64,000 nucleotides of DNA from Scilla litardierei. Taxonomy: Eukaryota; Streptophyta; Magnoliopsida; Asparagales; Asparagaceae. This document shows positions 20,401 to 31,554 of this stretch, one piece after another. The notes under the pieces are model-generated. The model was not told where the DNA came from, did no database searches, and saw only the letters and a program-made list of their open reading frames with translations. The stretch is from assembly GCA_030789695.1 (NCBI GenBank), contig CM061140.1:80352422-80416421 (forward strand), read 5' to 3'. Position 1 is the stretch's first letter. Every line of letters starts with the position of its first letter. The position numbers and the translations under genes are program-made.

Positions 20401-21410
20401 TCCTAATTTCATTATACTTAAACACGCACAACCAGCAGAATTATGCCCGTTGTGCGCGTTTAGCTAAAGTCGATGACAAATTTGCTCAACGCCCCCACGG
20501 GCATAAATTTGACCGTTTTGCGCTTTGAGCGTATTTGTGAGATGCTATAATTTTAATTCCACTACGCACCAGCACAGTGAATCAATCACATTCCAAATTT
20601 CATCACACTTAAACGCGCACAACCAGCAGAATTAAGCCCGTTGTGCGCGTTTAGCTAAAGTTTAGATTAAATCTCATACATATTCTAGTTGATGTTATTT
20701 TGAAAATGACCCAGCCATTCAAATATATTGATGTACATACTGATACAGATCCAAACTGATTCATTAGCCTATGCTCTTACAAACTGAAACATGTGATTGT
20801 CGGTGTGCTTCCTCGTCAACTTCCGCGAGTTCATCGGGCGACCATCTTCGTTCCGTTTATTACCGTCGTTGCCGATTTTCTGTCATCATCGGCTGGATAT
20901 GAGTGTAGTCATAGCATGCGTCGTTGTAACCTGCAGTCAGGTATGTAGCCGTTTCAAAGACACCGAGGAACTCCGATTCACATGAGGCGTCGAACAACAC
21001 CAAATGGTTGCATAACAAATAGAATGAGCTTTTTATATTCGCAATCGGAAAGGACATGAGGGAGTGTTTGTGTGTCATAGACGAGGTATAGTGAAATGAT
21101 GAAGGGTTTGATGGTTTGGATGGAGTTTATAAAGAGGAGATGGATATGGAGTGTATAGTCGAGGAGTGGAAGGTGAAATGCTCACATATGGAAGGCATTC
21201 ATCGGGCATGCTTGATTATAAATGGACGATAGCCCTTCGTTGCGTTTATTACCACCATTGCGTAAGTTTCCAACATCAACCATTTAGCTTTACGTGAAAA
21301 GAGAACTGGTTGAATTCCATCGTCCATTTCTATTGCAAGCATCAGGCATTAGGGCTCGCTGTAGGATAACGGAGTATACTCATCAATTTGAATGGTCAAT
21401 TTCACACTAA

Positions 21411-21947
21411 ATGGACCGTGAATGCCCTGGAGAAGCGTATGAAATCAGAGGACTACAAGCTGATGCTGTCGCCTCCCAAATACGCTCCTATCCCTGGTCT
21501 GCGAAGAGATGAATGGCCCCCCCTGGCCTTTGCGCCCTGGATGTCTGCCCTGGGTCACATAGGTTGGCGGTGCATGGCTACCGTCACTCTGAGGCACAAG
21601 CACTCCCTCCTGTTCTTTTCGATCTCTTGTCTCGCAACCAAAATTGGAAATCTCCAGGAGGAAAGGGACAATTATGATCTGCTTCATACACAGTCAGATT
21701 TGGACAATTTAGCTGCGAGCCAAGAGATCGAAAAGAACAGGAGGGAGTGCTTGTGCCTCAGAGAGACGGTAGCCATGCACCGCCAACCTAATTGACCCAG
21801 AGCAGCCAACCGGGGCGCAAAGTCCCAGGGGGCCATTCTTCTCTTCGCAGACCAGGGAGAGAAGCATATTCGAGAGGCGACTGCGTCAGCCTGTAGTCCT
21901 CCGATTTCATACGCTTCTCTAGGGCATTCACGGCATTCACGGTCCAT
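21411..21947. repeat. 535 bp inverted repeat, copy 2
   Basis: A second copy of the 16538-17073 inverted repeat, arms about 21411-21647 and 21705-21947. Arm-to-arm and copy-to-copy identity both look high. The longest frame (21388-21795, 135 codons) includes NALEKRMKSEDY, PGLRRDEWPP and NLQEERDNYDLL, without a recognised family. It is preceded by the same module C segment as copy 1. Confidence 0.8.
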
Positions 21948-22809
21948 TTATAGTGAAAAACGACCGATCAAATTGATGAGTATTAAGTCCGTTATCCTAC
22001 AGTAATGCTAGGGATCTCGGGAATGAACATCTTATTTACCCAACGCGTAATCCCACCGAGAAAAACGCGTAATCCTAAGTATTTTAGGCTCAGCTGAAAA
22101 AGAGGCAAATTACTCTCCCCACACGACAAGGAAATCGAACCGTTTTGTGCCTTGAATTACTCTCCGTCAAAGACTCGAAAAATTTTTTATTTTCCAGCGC
22201 AACAAAAACAATCAAATTGTTTCTGTTGTGCGTGCGGGTTAATTGGTTCCACTATAAGCCCTTGCGTGTAATGTGGAGTCCTCAGATGTGAGACCGTGTG
22301 TGTACAGCGGATGGATATTGATTCACACTATGACTTTTAACCACCGCGCACGATGCGCACAACGGCTAATTGATTTCAGCCATTCGTTGCGTTTATTACC
22401 GTCATAGCTTGGTAACGGCTATTTATTACAAATGTATTTTACAAATCACATGACCAAATTTAATAATTTTAGTACCGATGGAAATATCTCAATTATACCT
22501 ACTACATGAGACCAATATTGGATATTTTTCGAGCAAATTTAAAATATTTACAATATTACAAGAAATACTAAATACTTAAAAATTAAAAAAAATTAACATT
22601 GAAGAATAATATTATTTATAGTTTTCTTTCATGCAGAAACAATGTATTAGATTAACCCATTATAATGATAAATATTTTTCATTAGTAAAGCTTAAACAAA
22701 GAGAAAATAGGATTTGAAGATGGTGGGTTGGAGTTGCCCATCCTAAAAAATAGTATCTTTTAAAGATATTCCATTTTGAAGGGGGGTTTTTAGAGATTTG
22801 GGTTGGAGT
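21948..22809. other. AT-rich sequence between repeats
   Basis: 21948-22180 continues the partial module start also seen at 17080-17210. 22420-22810 is very AT-rich and ends with GGGTTGGAGTTGC-type segments at about 22722 and 22800 that could be the ends of a small MITE. No gene is seen. Confidence 0.4.
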
Positions 22810-23755
22810 TGCTATAGGGAATTGGAGCAATCAAAATGAAGCGTATAATAAGTCCTTGATCCTACAGTAATGCAATGGATCTCAGGAATCAACAATTATT
22901 TACTCAACGCGCAAACCGCGTAATACCAACGCGAAAATCGCGTAATCCCAATTATTTTAGCATTTGGATCAAAATAGGTTAATTACTCTCCGCGCATCAC
23001 AAGGAAACTCAACGATTTTTCGCCTTGATCAACATTGATGCTAATAGGAAAATTACTCCCAACAATACTACTCTCCACTAAGATTTTTTAATACATTTTA
23101 TTCGACACGCACCCCGGGCTAAATAATACAGAAGAGAGTAACTATTATAATTGATCACCGCGCAAAACGCATGGAAAACAGAAATTGTTCAATGCGCACA
23201 ACGCAGATAGGTCAATGAGGATGTGACTGCTGCAGTAGAGTTTTACTGTGTGGCTACATCGAAGACCCCGTCAAGCTACAGAGGGGTGCTCGTGAATATA
23301 CAAAATACTGCTCCTGAATCTACAGCTGATTGATACCAGACATATGATTTTCCCAAGAATGTATGACCGGTGGCAAGTGAGCTGGAAAAATTTATAGCCG
23401 CTTACATAATTGCTCAACGCTCAGTACCAATAAATTTATGGCCGTTGTGCGCGGTGAGCAAATTTTTAATGGTTTAAATAATTGCTCAAAGCGCACAACA
23501 AGTAACGCCAGGTGTTCACTTTGAGCTGGTGTGCGTGTTCAGCAAATTTGTTATGGCTAACGTAATTGCGCAAAGCGCACAACATGCAGAATTATGCCCG
23601 TTGTGCGTGTTACGCAAAAGTTGCGTCGATGAAAAACTTGCTCAACGCCTCCACGGGAATAAATTTGCACGTTTTGCGCTTTGAGCATATTTGTGAGATG
23701 CTATAATTTTAATCCCACTGCGTGCCACCGCAGTGAATCAATCAAATTCCAAATT
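22810..23755 (+). repeat. Module A copy 6
   Basis: Standard anchors, with GGGCTAAATAATACAGAAG near 23117, ending near ATTTTAATCCCACTGCG. It is followed by a long module B (23765-24085). Confidence 0.8.
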
Positions 23756-24084
23756 TCATCATACTTAATCTGAATCCCAATCAAGCCTACATCCAAACTT
23801 TTAGATTTAAGTCTTATTATACTTGTTCAATCTGAAAACATTGTAGATTAAACCGGATACTTATTCACTCTGACTCAGAAACTACATGCATACTTTAAAA
23901 ATAAATCTGATACCTTTTCAATCTGAAGACATATTCAATCGAATTCAGAAACTGCATGCAAAATTTTAGATTAAATCTCATACATATTCCAATTGATGAC
24001 ATTTTGAAAATGACCCAGCCATTCAAATATATTGATGTACATACTGATACAGATCCAAACTGATTCATTAGCCTATGCTCTTAC

Positions 24085-24330
24085 AAACTGAGGGGTTCTC
24101 GTGAATGTACAAAAGACTGCTCGTAAATCTACAGCTGATTGATACCAGACATGTGCATTTCTCAAGAATGTTTGACCGACCGGTGGGACGTGAGCTGGAA
24201 AAATTAATAGCCGCTTACATAATTGATCAACGCTCAGTACCAACTAATTTATGGTCGTTGTGTGCGTTGAGCATATTTATAATGGTTAATGTAATTGCGC
24301 AAAGCGCACAACAAGCACAGCCAGAGCCAG
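24085..24330 (+). repeat. Module A copy 7 (second half only)
   Basis: Begins at GAGGGGTTCTCGTGAAT, passes through ACCAGACATGTGCATTTCTC and TTTATGGTCGTTGTGTGCG, and stops at the start of a gene-like segment. Confidence 0.7.
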
Positions 24331-24339
24331 GTGTTCGCT

Positions 24340-24982
24340 TTGAACTCTATTTATATCCCTCTTCTTTCCTCAAGAAAATACACGGAAAAATTGCTTCCTC
24401 CAAAAATTCTTCTTTGCTTCATCCCGTTCTCATGGGTAGCTGTACTGTGCAAAATCCAAAGTCTCTGGCCAAGTGTGGACGCGGCCAGGGGCTGCTGTGT
24501 TAACCTTCGGGAGCAACCGGCAACAGCGATTACCACCGAGGTCGCGCCACAGCGGTTTCAATTACATCTGCTAAGTATTCTGCTTCTCGGATCTTCCTCG
24601 TATAGCCACGGTATTCTACGTATTTTTCTTACAATATGTTTGTTTCTTAGTTTAACCGGACAAATTCTAACCATTGCTTCGTTCTGCTTGATGTAGATAT
24701 ATACCATGGTAAATGGAAGATAAAATTGAAAGTTACTCCTGCTATTTCAATGTGGACCATTTCCTTCATGATGTAGATGCCTGTAAAGAGAATGGGATGG
24801 CGGTAGAAAATGACTCCAATGAAATCCGGCTAACTTCGCAACCAAAATGCACCTTCAAATCTTCCAAGAAGATCTCAGCGGTCAGCGTATCTTCTAGGAT
24901 AAAGAAGCATTTGCAACCAAAATTCACCTTCAAATCTTCCCAGAAGATCTCAGCGGTCAGTGGACCTTCTAGGATACAGTAG
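24340..24982 (+). other. Gene-like 5' segment with small ORF and internal duplication
   Basis: CTATTTATATCCCTC at about 24346 resembles a TATA region, followed by CT-rich leader sequence. A 23-codon frame starts at 24434, and after a TGCTTGATGTAG acceptor-like site an 89-codon ORF runs 24713-24982. The ORF contains two copies of a roughly 24-residue segment (PKCTFKSSKKISAV and PKFTFKSSQKISAV), matching a DNA-level tandem duplication near 24838-24980. I recognise no domain. It may be the 5' part of the decayed MULE gene just downstream, or a captured fragment. Confidence 0.35.
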
Positions 24983-25214
24983 CATTTTCTTGCTTTCTTG
25001 CGTCTGAAAGTAGTGATTTTCGAGGTATTCCATTTGGTAAGTATATACTTTTAAATACACTGTAGGTGAAATTCTTATTCAATTGGGTGGAAAATGATGT
25101 AGAAATTTGGTGATTTTACATGCATGCAGATACAGAACTTACCAAATGGAATACCTCGAAAATCCCTACTTTCAGACGCAAGAAAGCAAGAAAATGCTAA
25201 TGTATCCTAGAAGG
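24965..25214. repeat. 78 bp inverted repeat carrying a splice-donor sequence
   Basis: Arms 24965-25042 and 25137-25214 differ at about two positions and are separated by 94 bases. The inner end of the left arm reads TTTGGTAAGT, a consensus splice donor, so the arm spans an exon end and the start of an intron. Confidence 0.85.
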
Positions 25215-25311
25215 TACAAAAATCCAAGGTACTATTGATTTATCTTTTCTGGGATAATACATTAAATCTTTGAATCAAGGTCGAATTAGTTGTATGAATT
25301 GTTTGATACAG

Positions 25312-25810
25312 GATGAAATGGATTTTACAAAAGAATTTACTACCGCGTAAATTTTTAAGAGAAGAGACGAGCTGTTTGTGTGGATAAAGACCGTCAGCCA
25401 TGTGATTATTACCATGTCGACGACGAGTTTGGGTAAAACTTCCAATAGCATTCCTGCTGTTTACTTTGCATGTGAAAGAAGCGGGGTTTACAGGTGACAC
25501 CGAAATGAAAAAACGACCGCAGGCCAGTTAAAACCAAGAAGTGTCAATGTCTATTCTCATTGCGTGGTAATGGTGGGCGTCGGTGTTGGTGATGAGGAGT
25601 GAAGGTTAACAGTCGTTGAGGGCAGGCACAACCATCAAGCTGCTAATTATGTCGAGGGCCATTCCGATGAAGGGCAGTTGCAGGGAATGGAGATGGAATC
25701 ATTGAGAGATTTGGCAAATAGCACGCTGAGGCCGGCTGAAATTTTGAAAGTCCTTTAGGAAAATCCAACCTTCCATGCAAATCAATTTATAATGCACGTC
25801 ACCGATTAAA
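25312..25810 (+). pseudogene. Decayed MULE/FAR1-type transposase N-terminus
   Basis: Split over frames, the segment encodes IFKRRDELFVWIKTVSH, then AVYFACERSGVYR, then KTKKCQCLFSLRG, then RHNHQAANYVEGHS and STLRPAEILKVL. This is the order seen in plant MULE transposases and FAR1-type proteins: the zinc-binding domain with F-x-SRDEL, ACERSGxYR, KKCGCPFxLRG and HNH, followed by EGHSxxGRL and RPxxILxxL. At least four stops or frameshifts interrupt it (for example the TAA at about 25348 and two TGA near 25590). The catalytic DDE part is absent. It lies at the edge of the capture block, which suggests that the block derives from MULE activity. Confidence 0.65.
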
Positions 25811-25933
25811 AAGGGACAACAAGAATGTTGATATTGAAAAAAATTCGGAATAAAATTGAAGTTACGTTTTGTGCAAAATAATCACTTGTTGTAAGAAATT
25901 AAAAGATATGTTACCCATATTGCTACCTTCGTA

Positions 25934-26803
25934 TGAAAATTGCTCCACACTTGTCACTTGTGCGTTTTAAGCCCCTCGCACGACGTGCATGACGGGGGTA
26001 ATTTTGCCCGTCGTGCAAGCGGATGGAAAATTCTCAACACTTGTGTGTTTTAAGCCAGCGCTCGACGCGCATGACGGGGGTAATTTTGACCGTCGTGCGC
26101 GCTGATGGAAATTGCTTCACACTAGGCCTTTACCCCCCACGCACGATGTGGTAAATTTTCCCGTCATGTGCGCGGATGGAAATTGCTCCACACATGCGTT
26201 TTAAGCCCCGTACACGACGCGCATGACTGTGGTAATTTTGCTCGTCTTGCGCGCGGATGGAAATTGCTTCACATGTTGCGTTTTTTACCCCCCGCGCATG
26301 ACGGGGGTAATTTTGCCCGTCGTGCGCGCTGCTGAAAATTGCTACTCACGTTGCTTTTTAACCCCCGCGCACGACGCGCACAACAGGGGTAATTTTTCCC
26401 GTCGTGCGCGCGGGTGGAAATTGCTTCACACTTGGCGTTTTAACCCCCGCGCACGACGGGGTGTATTTTTACCCATCGTGCGCATCGCTGGAAATTGCTA
26501 CTCACGTTGCTTTTAACCCCCGCACACGACGCGCACGACGAAGGTAATTTTGCCCGTCGTGCACGCGGGTGGAAATTGCTTCACACTCGACGTTTTAACC
26601 CCCGCGCAAGACGGGGCGTATTTTTGCCCGTCGTGCGCGCCGCTGGAAATTGCTACTTATGTTGATTTTTAACCCCCGCGCACGACGCACACGACGAGGG
26701 TAATTTTGTCCGTCGTGCACGCGGCTGGAATTCCTTCACACTTGGCGTTTTACTCCCCGCGCACGACGGGGGTAATTTTGCCCGTCGTGCGCACGGATGG
26801 AAA
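25934..26803. repeat. Palindromic satellite, segment 1
   Basis: Tandem units of 73-84 bp of the type GGAAATTGCTYCACACTNG, GCGTTTTAANCCCCGCGCAC, GACGGGGGTAATTTTGCCCG, TCGTGCGCGCGGATGG. Each unit holds an imperfect palindrome, GCGCACGACGGG/CCCGTCGTGCGC, around GTAATTTT. The array is interrupted exactly at 26803 by the SIRE-type element. Confidence 0.9.
26799..26803. repeat. Target-site duplication of the SIRE-type element, left
   Basis: GGAAA here is repeated at 39299-39303, immediately after the right LTR. It is part of the satellite unit. Confidence 0.95.
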
Positions 26804-28544
26804 TGTAATGCCCTACCAGCTACTGCACAAGTACTAGAGGGGGGGTGAATAGTACTTTAAAATAATAAGGCGTATAATTCCAAATTAAATTGCAAACAAC
26901 CACCAAATCAATTTGCGGAAGCTTAAATTGAATGACAACAATGAAATTAACAAAGCAAACAAACGATGTTAATGGGTTCGGATCCACCCAAGTCTCCCCG
27001 ACTTGTTCCCGGTGATCCTACGTCCCAACCACCCGGATCCCCTCCGGATACTTGAGTTAGAAACCCTAACTCAAGATTTCCACTATGAATATCTTGTGAA
27101 AAACCTTCACAAGATCAAATCATACATGCAATGGCAAAGTGAATCCCACAACCCGGGATCACAAACTTCTCTCACAACCGAGAGAGCCAATAAGCAATAT
27201 AAAGAGTTTAAATGAAATAAATACTCTTACCACAAAATCCTATACCTTGAGTTTTTCTTACCCAATAGGTGGAATGAAGGATTTGAGGAAGATGAAGTCA
27301 CCAAGCCCTAGCACCAAGGAAATGAGCAGCAATGGGTGCCTAGGGAAGAGTTGGAGACTTGGATCAAGCAATAGCTTGAAGAGCTCACCAAGAACAAGCT
27401 TCTCTCTAGATCTAGAAATGAGAGAGAATGGGTTTCTTGTGAGGAAGAGAGCTTTAGATTTGAGGGAGAATAGCTATCTCTTTAGAACTCAATGAATCTC
27501 TTAATGGCAGCTCTATTCAAGATAGAAATGACCTAGGTTCGTATTTATAGGGTCCCATAAAAACAAGTTAGGTCATTCTCCAACGGATAGAAATCTGTGA
27601 GAATTAGTCGGTCAAAGAACAATCACTGACCGACTAGTTCATCAACTAGTCGGTCAGTCAAACAGCATGGACCGACTAAGAGCAGATCTGAGAAGAGATA
27701 GAGTTTCAGACCTAGAAAACTAGTCGGTCCAAGAAGACTTTCTGACCGACTAGTTTCACAACTAGTCGGTCATCCAATGAACGTAGACCGACTAAGAGGC
27801 AAAACAACATAGTCTGAAGGCAAGTTGACTTAGTCGGTCCAAGAACAAAAGTTGACCGACTAGATTGTCAACTAGTCGGTCATCAAACGTTCTTAGACCG
27901 ACTAACGGTAAACAGTAGCTTAGGAAAATTTTAGAGTGAACAGTAAGTCACAACTAGTCGGTCAAAGAAGCATCACTGACCGACTAGTTCACAAACTAGT
28001 CGGTCGGTGAGTCAACGTAGACCGACTAACTGTAAACAGTAAAGTCCAAGAAATTAACTGACAGAAACTAGTCGGTCCAAGAACAGTGGCCGACCGACTA
28101 GATCACCATCTAGTCGGTCAGTACTTGTTCTTGTACCAACTAACATGCACAACAAAGTCCGAATCGAAGCGCGACGCTTCGAGGAAGTTAGAGTGAACTT
28201 GTGCAAGAATCCTAGAGCTACGAAATGAGCGTAATGAAGATAGAAACGTAAGATATACTCAAGGCTTAACATTCTATCAATCGAAACTAAAAGACTATAA
28301 ATAAAACCTTAATAAACGGTCTTCAATAGCTTCGATTGAATCTTCATATTTTCCAAAGCGTCGCAAGAGCTTCAACGAAGCTTTAGGCATGAATATGAGC
28401 TTTTGGAAGTGTTGAGATGTCGCTTTGAATATTCTCGTGAAATTGGCGACGATCTCCAATACTGCGCTCACAAATTGTTAGTTCATGAATTATTTATGTT
28501 TGCTCATCATCCAAAACCAAATCCGGGGAGTCCAATATTCAACA
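26804..28544 (-). repeat. 3' LTR of the SIRE-type element
   Basis: Reads TGTTGAATATTGG on the minus strand at its start and ends in TACA. A motif array occupies 27604-28142. A minus-strand TATA box, TATAAATAC, lies at 27541-27549, about 55 bases past the last motif. The small plus-strand ORFs at 27003-27215 and 27139-27495 and the minus ORF at 28054-28272 recur identically in the other LTR and are not genes. Confidence 0.95.
27541..28142 (-). promoter_or_regulatory. TAGTCGGTC tetrad array and TATA box in the SIRE 3' LTR
   Basis: About four and a half units of roughly 115 bp carry TTAGTCGGTC, GACCGACTAG, CTAGTCGGTC and GACCGACTAA in alternating orientation. In sense orientation the array precedes CCTATAAATACG (27541-27551). 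One unit is nearly identical to a unit of the Tekay LTR, including TTAGTCGGTCTAAGAACGTT. U3 enhancer function is inferred. Confidence 0.75.
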
Positions 28545-28560
28545 TTCTCCCCCTTTTTGG
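28545..28560 (-). other. Polypurine tract of the SIRE-type element
   Basis: On the minus strand AAAAAGGGGGAGAA directly precedes the LTR start TGTTGAATATT, as in other SIRE elements. Confidence 0.85.
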
Positions 28561-29493
28561 TGATGACAAACCAACATAAATAATAATCAAGGATAATAAT
28601 ACAAATGTAAAATACTTACTCCCCCTGCATTGATGATACGTTAATTCCAAAATGAATATAAATGAATTGTATCAAGCAGACGAGTAAGATAAACAGAGTG
28701 AATTGAATTTTGAAATATCGGATTTTGAAAAATCCTTATATGTATCTTAACTCCCCCTGAATCTAACATATCAAACTAGATTCTTGGAAATTGAGTTAAA
28801 TTTTCATTTGCGCTATTTATTATCATTATCTCTCCCCCTTTGGCATTATCCCAAAAATGGGGGGCATATAACGACAACAATTAGGAAATGTAAAATCCAA
28901 CATCGGGAGTCGTAGACAAAGACAATGGACCAACTTGACACCAAGGGAAAATTGTGGAAATCAAAATAAGGTGTGCCAAATTTTCCATTATCAATAAAAA
29001 TCAATGATAAGCAAAATCATCAAAAATACCAAATGTTTATTCATTTCTTGAATAAAGAAACATACTCTTCAATATTCAATATTCTTGGTTAATATTCAAT
29101 TATAGAATTTAAATCTATTTAACCAAGTTTTTATGCGTCGAGCGACGAAGTAACATTTCAAATGAATTCAACGAATATTCAAATTTGCATGAGTACATCC
29201 AAAAAATGAATTCAACGAATAAAAGACAAAGTGAACGATGATGAACATATATATATATATAGACAACATGAGTACATCCAAAAAATATCACATCGAATAT
29301 ATGAGATACATCATATCAAGCGCTACAGATCATCAAAAAGAAATACATCATCATCATCATAAAATCCAACACCGACAACCAGAAAGCACAAAAAAAAATA
29401 CATCAAAGCATCTCTGAACCCCATCCTAACCCAAAACACTCTCACTAAACATATATCATCCAGAATGCAGTGGAGAGTCCTCGGAACAGACGA
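28561..29493 (-). other. 3' noncoding region of the SIRE-type element
   Basis: AT-rich sequence between the accessory ORF and the polypurine tract, with several CTCCCCCTGAAT/CTCCCCCTTTGG runs (near 28617, 28750 and 28830) that are polypurine on the sense strand, and a short TA repeat at 29248-29262. No gene is seen. Confidence 0.6.
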
Positions 29494-31227
29494 TCACGAG
29501 GAGGAGGCAGGATCTGCAGCGTCCGTGGGTCCAGTCGACGGAGTGGACTCAGGCTCTGCAGGGAGAAGAGGTGTCTCAACTGATGGAATCGTCGGGGCAG
29601 GAGTCGAGATCTCAGCAACAGGCGCAACAGCAGCATGAGTCTCGACAGAAGCAGCAGCAGCAAATACATGAGCAGGCTCGGAAACTGGGTCAGCAGCAGG
29701 CTCAGAAGGCTGAAGAACTGCAGCAGATGGCTCTGGAACACCGGAAGAGGTGGCAACTCCAGGAGCCGAAGAGGAAGTACCAGCAGCAGCAGTACCAGCA
29801 GAAGTGCCCTCGGGGGCACGAGTCGAAGCACGACAGAGCTCCTCAATGTCCTCCTCAGCCATCTCATCAAACTCCTCATCCTCAGACACGGAAGGAGGAA
29901 GCTCAACACCCATCTGACGAGCCATACGGCAGACTACCTCCTCGGTACGAGCCAAGCGGGACTCGTGACGACGAAGTATCCGTAGGACATCATCAAGGGT
30001 GGCAACGGGAGTGGCAGAGGCACTGGCAGAGGCAGGGACAGACGCAGAAGGTGTCGTCCACTGAACGTGACGAAGAGCCGCAAGAGATTTCTTGACGGCC
30101 GTCACATTCAGGGGAGGACCGAGGGGACGCTCATCGTCACGAGGCAATGTGACACGAAAATGACGAAACACGAGGGTCAACATGCATGGGAATGGGATAT
30201 GAGCTGATTTATTGGACTTTCGAATACACTCGAAAGAGTCAATCTTATCGAGTATAATTCGAGCCCAATTAATCGAGCTCCCCATGAAGATCGCATAGAT
30301 AAGCTTCAAAAATGGCTGGGAAGGTAAAGATGAGGAGCCGTACTTGGGAAGCAAGCACGACTTCAGAATCAGATTGAGGACCCACGCATTAGGCTTGAAA
30401 GATTTAGAAGGCACGCCAATCATGGCAGGAGGGATCTGATGGAAAATCTCTGAAAGCATATCCTGATCAAGAGAAGAAATATCATCTATCGAAATATCAG
30501 ACGGAAGAAGGCCAGACGAAGAGATACCCAAAATCTCTCCTAAGATTTCCGCAGTGAGGACTATAGGAGTCCCCAAAACGGTCGTCTCAACAGAGTGGGT
30601 CTGATCGTACTGACCCCGGATCCTATTCGCATAGAAAAGCTTCACTAATCTAGGGTAGGGGTGAGGATTCGCCTTCGGGTCATATCGAAGGTAATCGAGA
30701 AGACCCGACGACGACAGAAGATCAGCTAACCCTATGAAGTCGCTAAACTGGACGAAATGCTCCAGAAGCAGCGGGCAATGTTCGATACGGTTATACGCCG
30801 CGAGACACAAAGGGTCATCGCGACATAAGGAAATATCGACACCGCCCACCGGCATCGGACCCTTTCCCTTAGGCTTTCGAGTAGACGAACGAGGGTGGGT
30901 GCTAGACTCGGGATGACTAGGAGGAGTGGGTTCCCTATGAGTCTCAGTCTCGGGGTTATACTCCGTATCGGAATCGGTAGGAGTATGAAACGAAGATGCA
31001 GAAGCAAGAATTTTGGCCTTGGGCTTAGGCTTGGGTTTGGGTTTCGGTTGACCTCTAGGTTTAGCGGTCGTCGTCCTCTTCTTCTTGAGAGGAGGCGAAG
31101 ACGACGAAGGATGGGTGGTCTTGGCTCTACGCTTCGGAGGGGTTGGATGCTCGGGATCCGAAGAGATTGGATCAACGGTCATCGGAGAGGGGCTAGAGGG
31201 AGTGATCGGAATGCGTGTTCTTGGCAT
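29494..31227 (-). CDS. Accessory ORF of the SIRE-type element (plant transposon protein/ATHILA ORF-1-like)
   Basis: An intact 577-codon ORF downstream of pol on the sense strand. I chose the ATG at 31227 because the open frame upstream (to 31320) encodes a hydrophobic leader-like stretch from 5' untranslated sequence, and the other element's accessory ORF also begins MP-RTR. Residues 1-125 are basic and Pro/Ser-rich, with NLS-like PKRRAK and KKKR and a KPKPKPKPK run. About 130-390 is a helical domain (LVKLFYANRIRGQ, LILKSCLLPKYG, LIYAIFMGSSINWARIILD, TLVFRHFRV) resembling the putative plant transposon protein and ATHILA ORF-1 families. About 410-441 could form a coiled coil. Residues 448-464 are acidic and the tail is Ala/Pro/Thr-rich. 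There is no transmembrane segment, so it is not a typical Env. Function is unknown. Intactness beside a broken gag-pol suggests selection or recency. Confidence 0.7.
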   Translation of the reverse strand: MPRTRIPITPSSPSPMTVDPISSDPEHPTPPKRRAKTTHPSSSSPPLKKKRTTTAKPRGQPKPKPKPKPKAKILASASSFHTPTDSDTEYNPETETHREPTPPSHPESSTHPRSSTRKPKGKGPMPVGGVDISLCRDDPLCLAAYNRIEHCPLLLEHFVQFSDFIGLADLLSSSGLLDYLRYDPKANPHPYPRLVKLFYANRIRGQYDQTHSVETTVLGTPIVLTAEILGEILGISSSGLLPSDISIDDISSLDQDMLSEIFHQIPPAMIGVPSKSFKPNAWVLNLILKSCLLPKYGSSSLPSQPFLKLIYAIFMGSSINWARIILDKIDSFECIRKSNKSAHIPFPCMLTLVFRHFRVTLPRDDERPLGPPLNVTAVKKSLAALRHVQWTTPSASVPASASASATPVATLDDVLRILRRHESRLARTEEVVCRMARQMGVELPPSVSEDEEFDEMAEEDIEELCRASTRAPEGTSAGTAAAGTSSSAPGVATSSGVPEPSAAVLQPSEPAADPVSEPAHVFAAAASVETHAAVAPVAEISTPAPTIPSVETPLLPAEPESTPSTGPTDAADPASSS

Positions 31228-31540
31228 AGTCGAAGCAAGACACGGGACAAGGAGATCAAACGAAGAAGCCCTAGCCGAAAAAAAATAAACAAACCCTAAG
31301 AACCCTAAGAACCCGAGCAAGCCCTAGCTCTAGGAAATGAAATCTAACCCTAGGAGGAGAGGAGATCACCTAGAATGAGGGGCCGACGGAGGAGATCGAC
31401 GGAGATGGCCGGAAAAATGGCCGGAGATCGATCGGAAGTCGAAGGGTTTCGAGGGAGGTCGGGGTTTTGAGCGGAGAGAGAAGAGATTTCGATCGATTAG
31501 AATGAAAATCGATCGACTAAACTGAGTTTAAGTCGGTCGA
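31228..31540 (-). promoter_or_regulatory. 5' leader of the accessory ORF
   Basis: On the minus strand this reads as CT-rich sequence with CTAGGGTTTAG-like and TCTCCGGCCATTTTTCCGG segments, typical of plant 5' untranslated leaders. It separates the internal motif array from the ATG. I see no convincing TATA box. Confidence 0.4.
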
Positions 31541-31554
31541 TTTCGCAAAAGACC

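Noticed and set aside
27003..28272. Small ORFs repeated identically at 37757-39026
   Set aside because: They are within the two LTRs of one element; identity reflects recent insertion and not coding constraint.
29445..31299. Several ORFs of 60-174 codons overlapping the SIRE accessory ORF in other frames
   Set aside because: Shadows of the long minus-strand frame, composed of low-complexity Gln/Ser/Arg or Leu/Pro.
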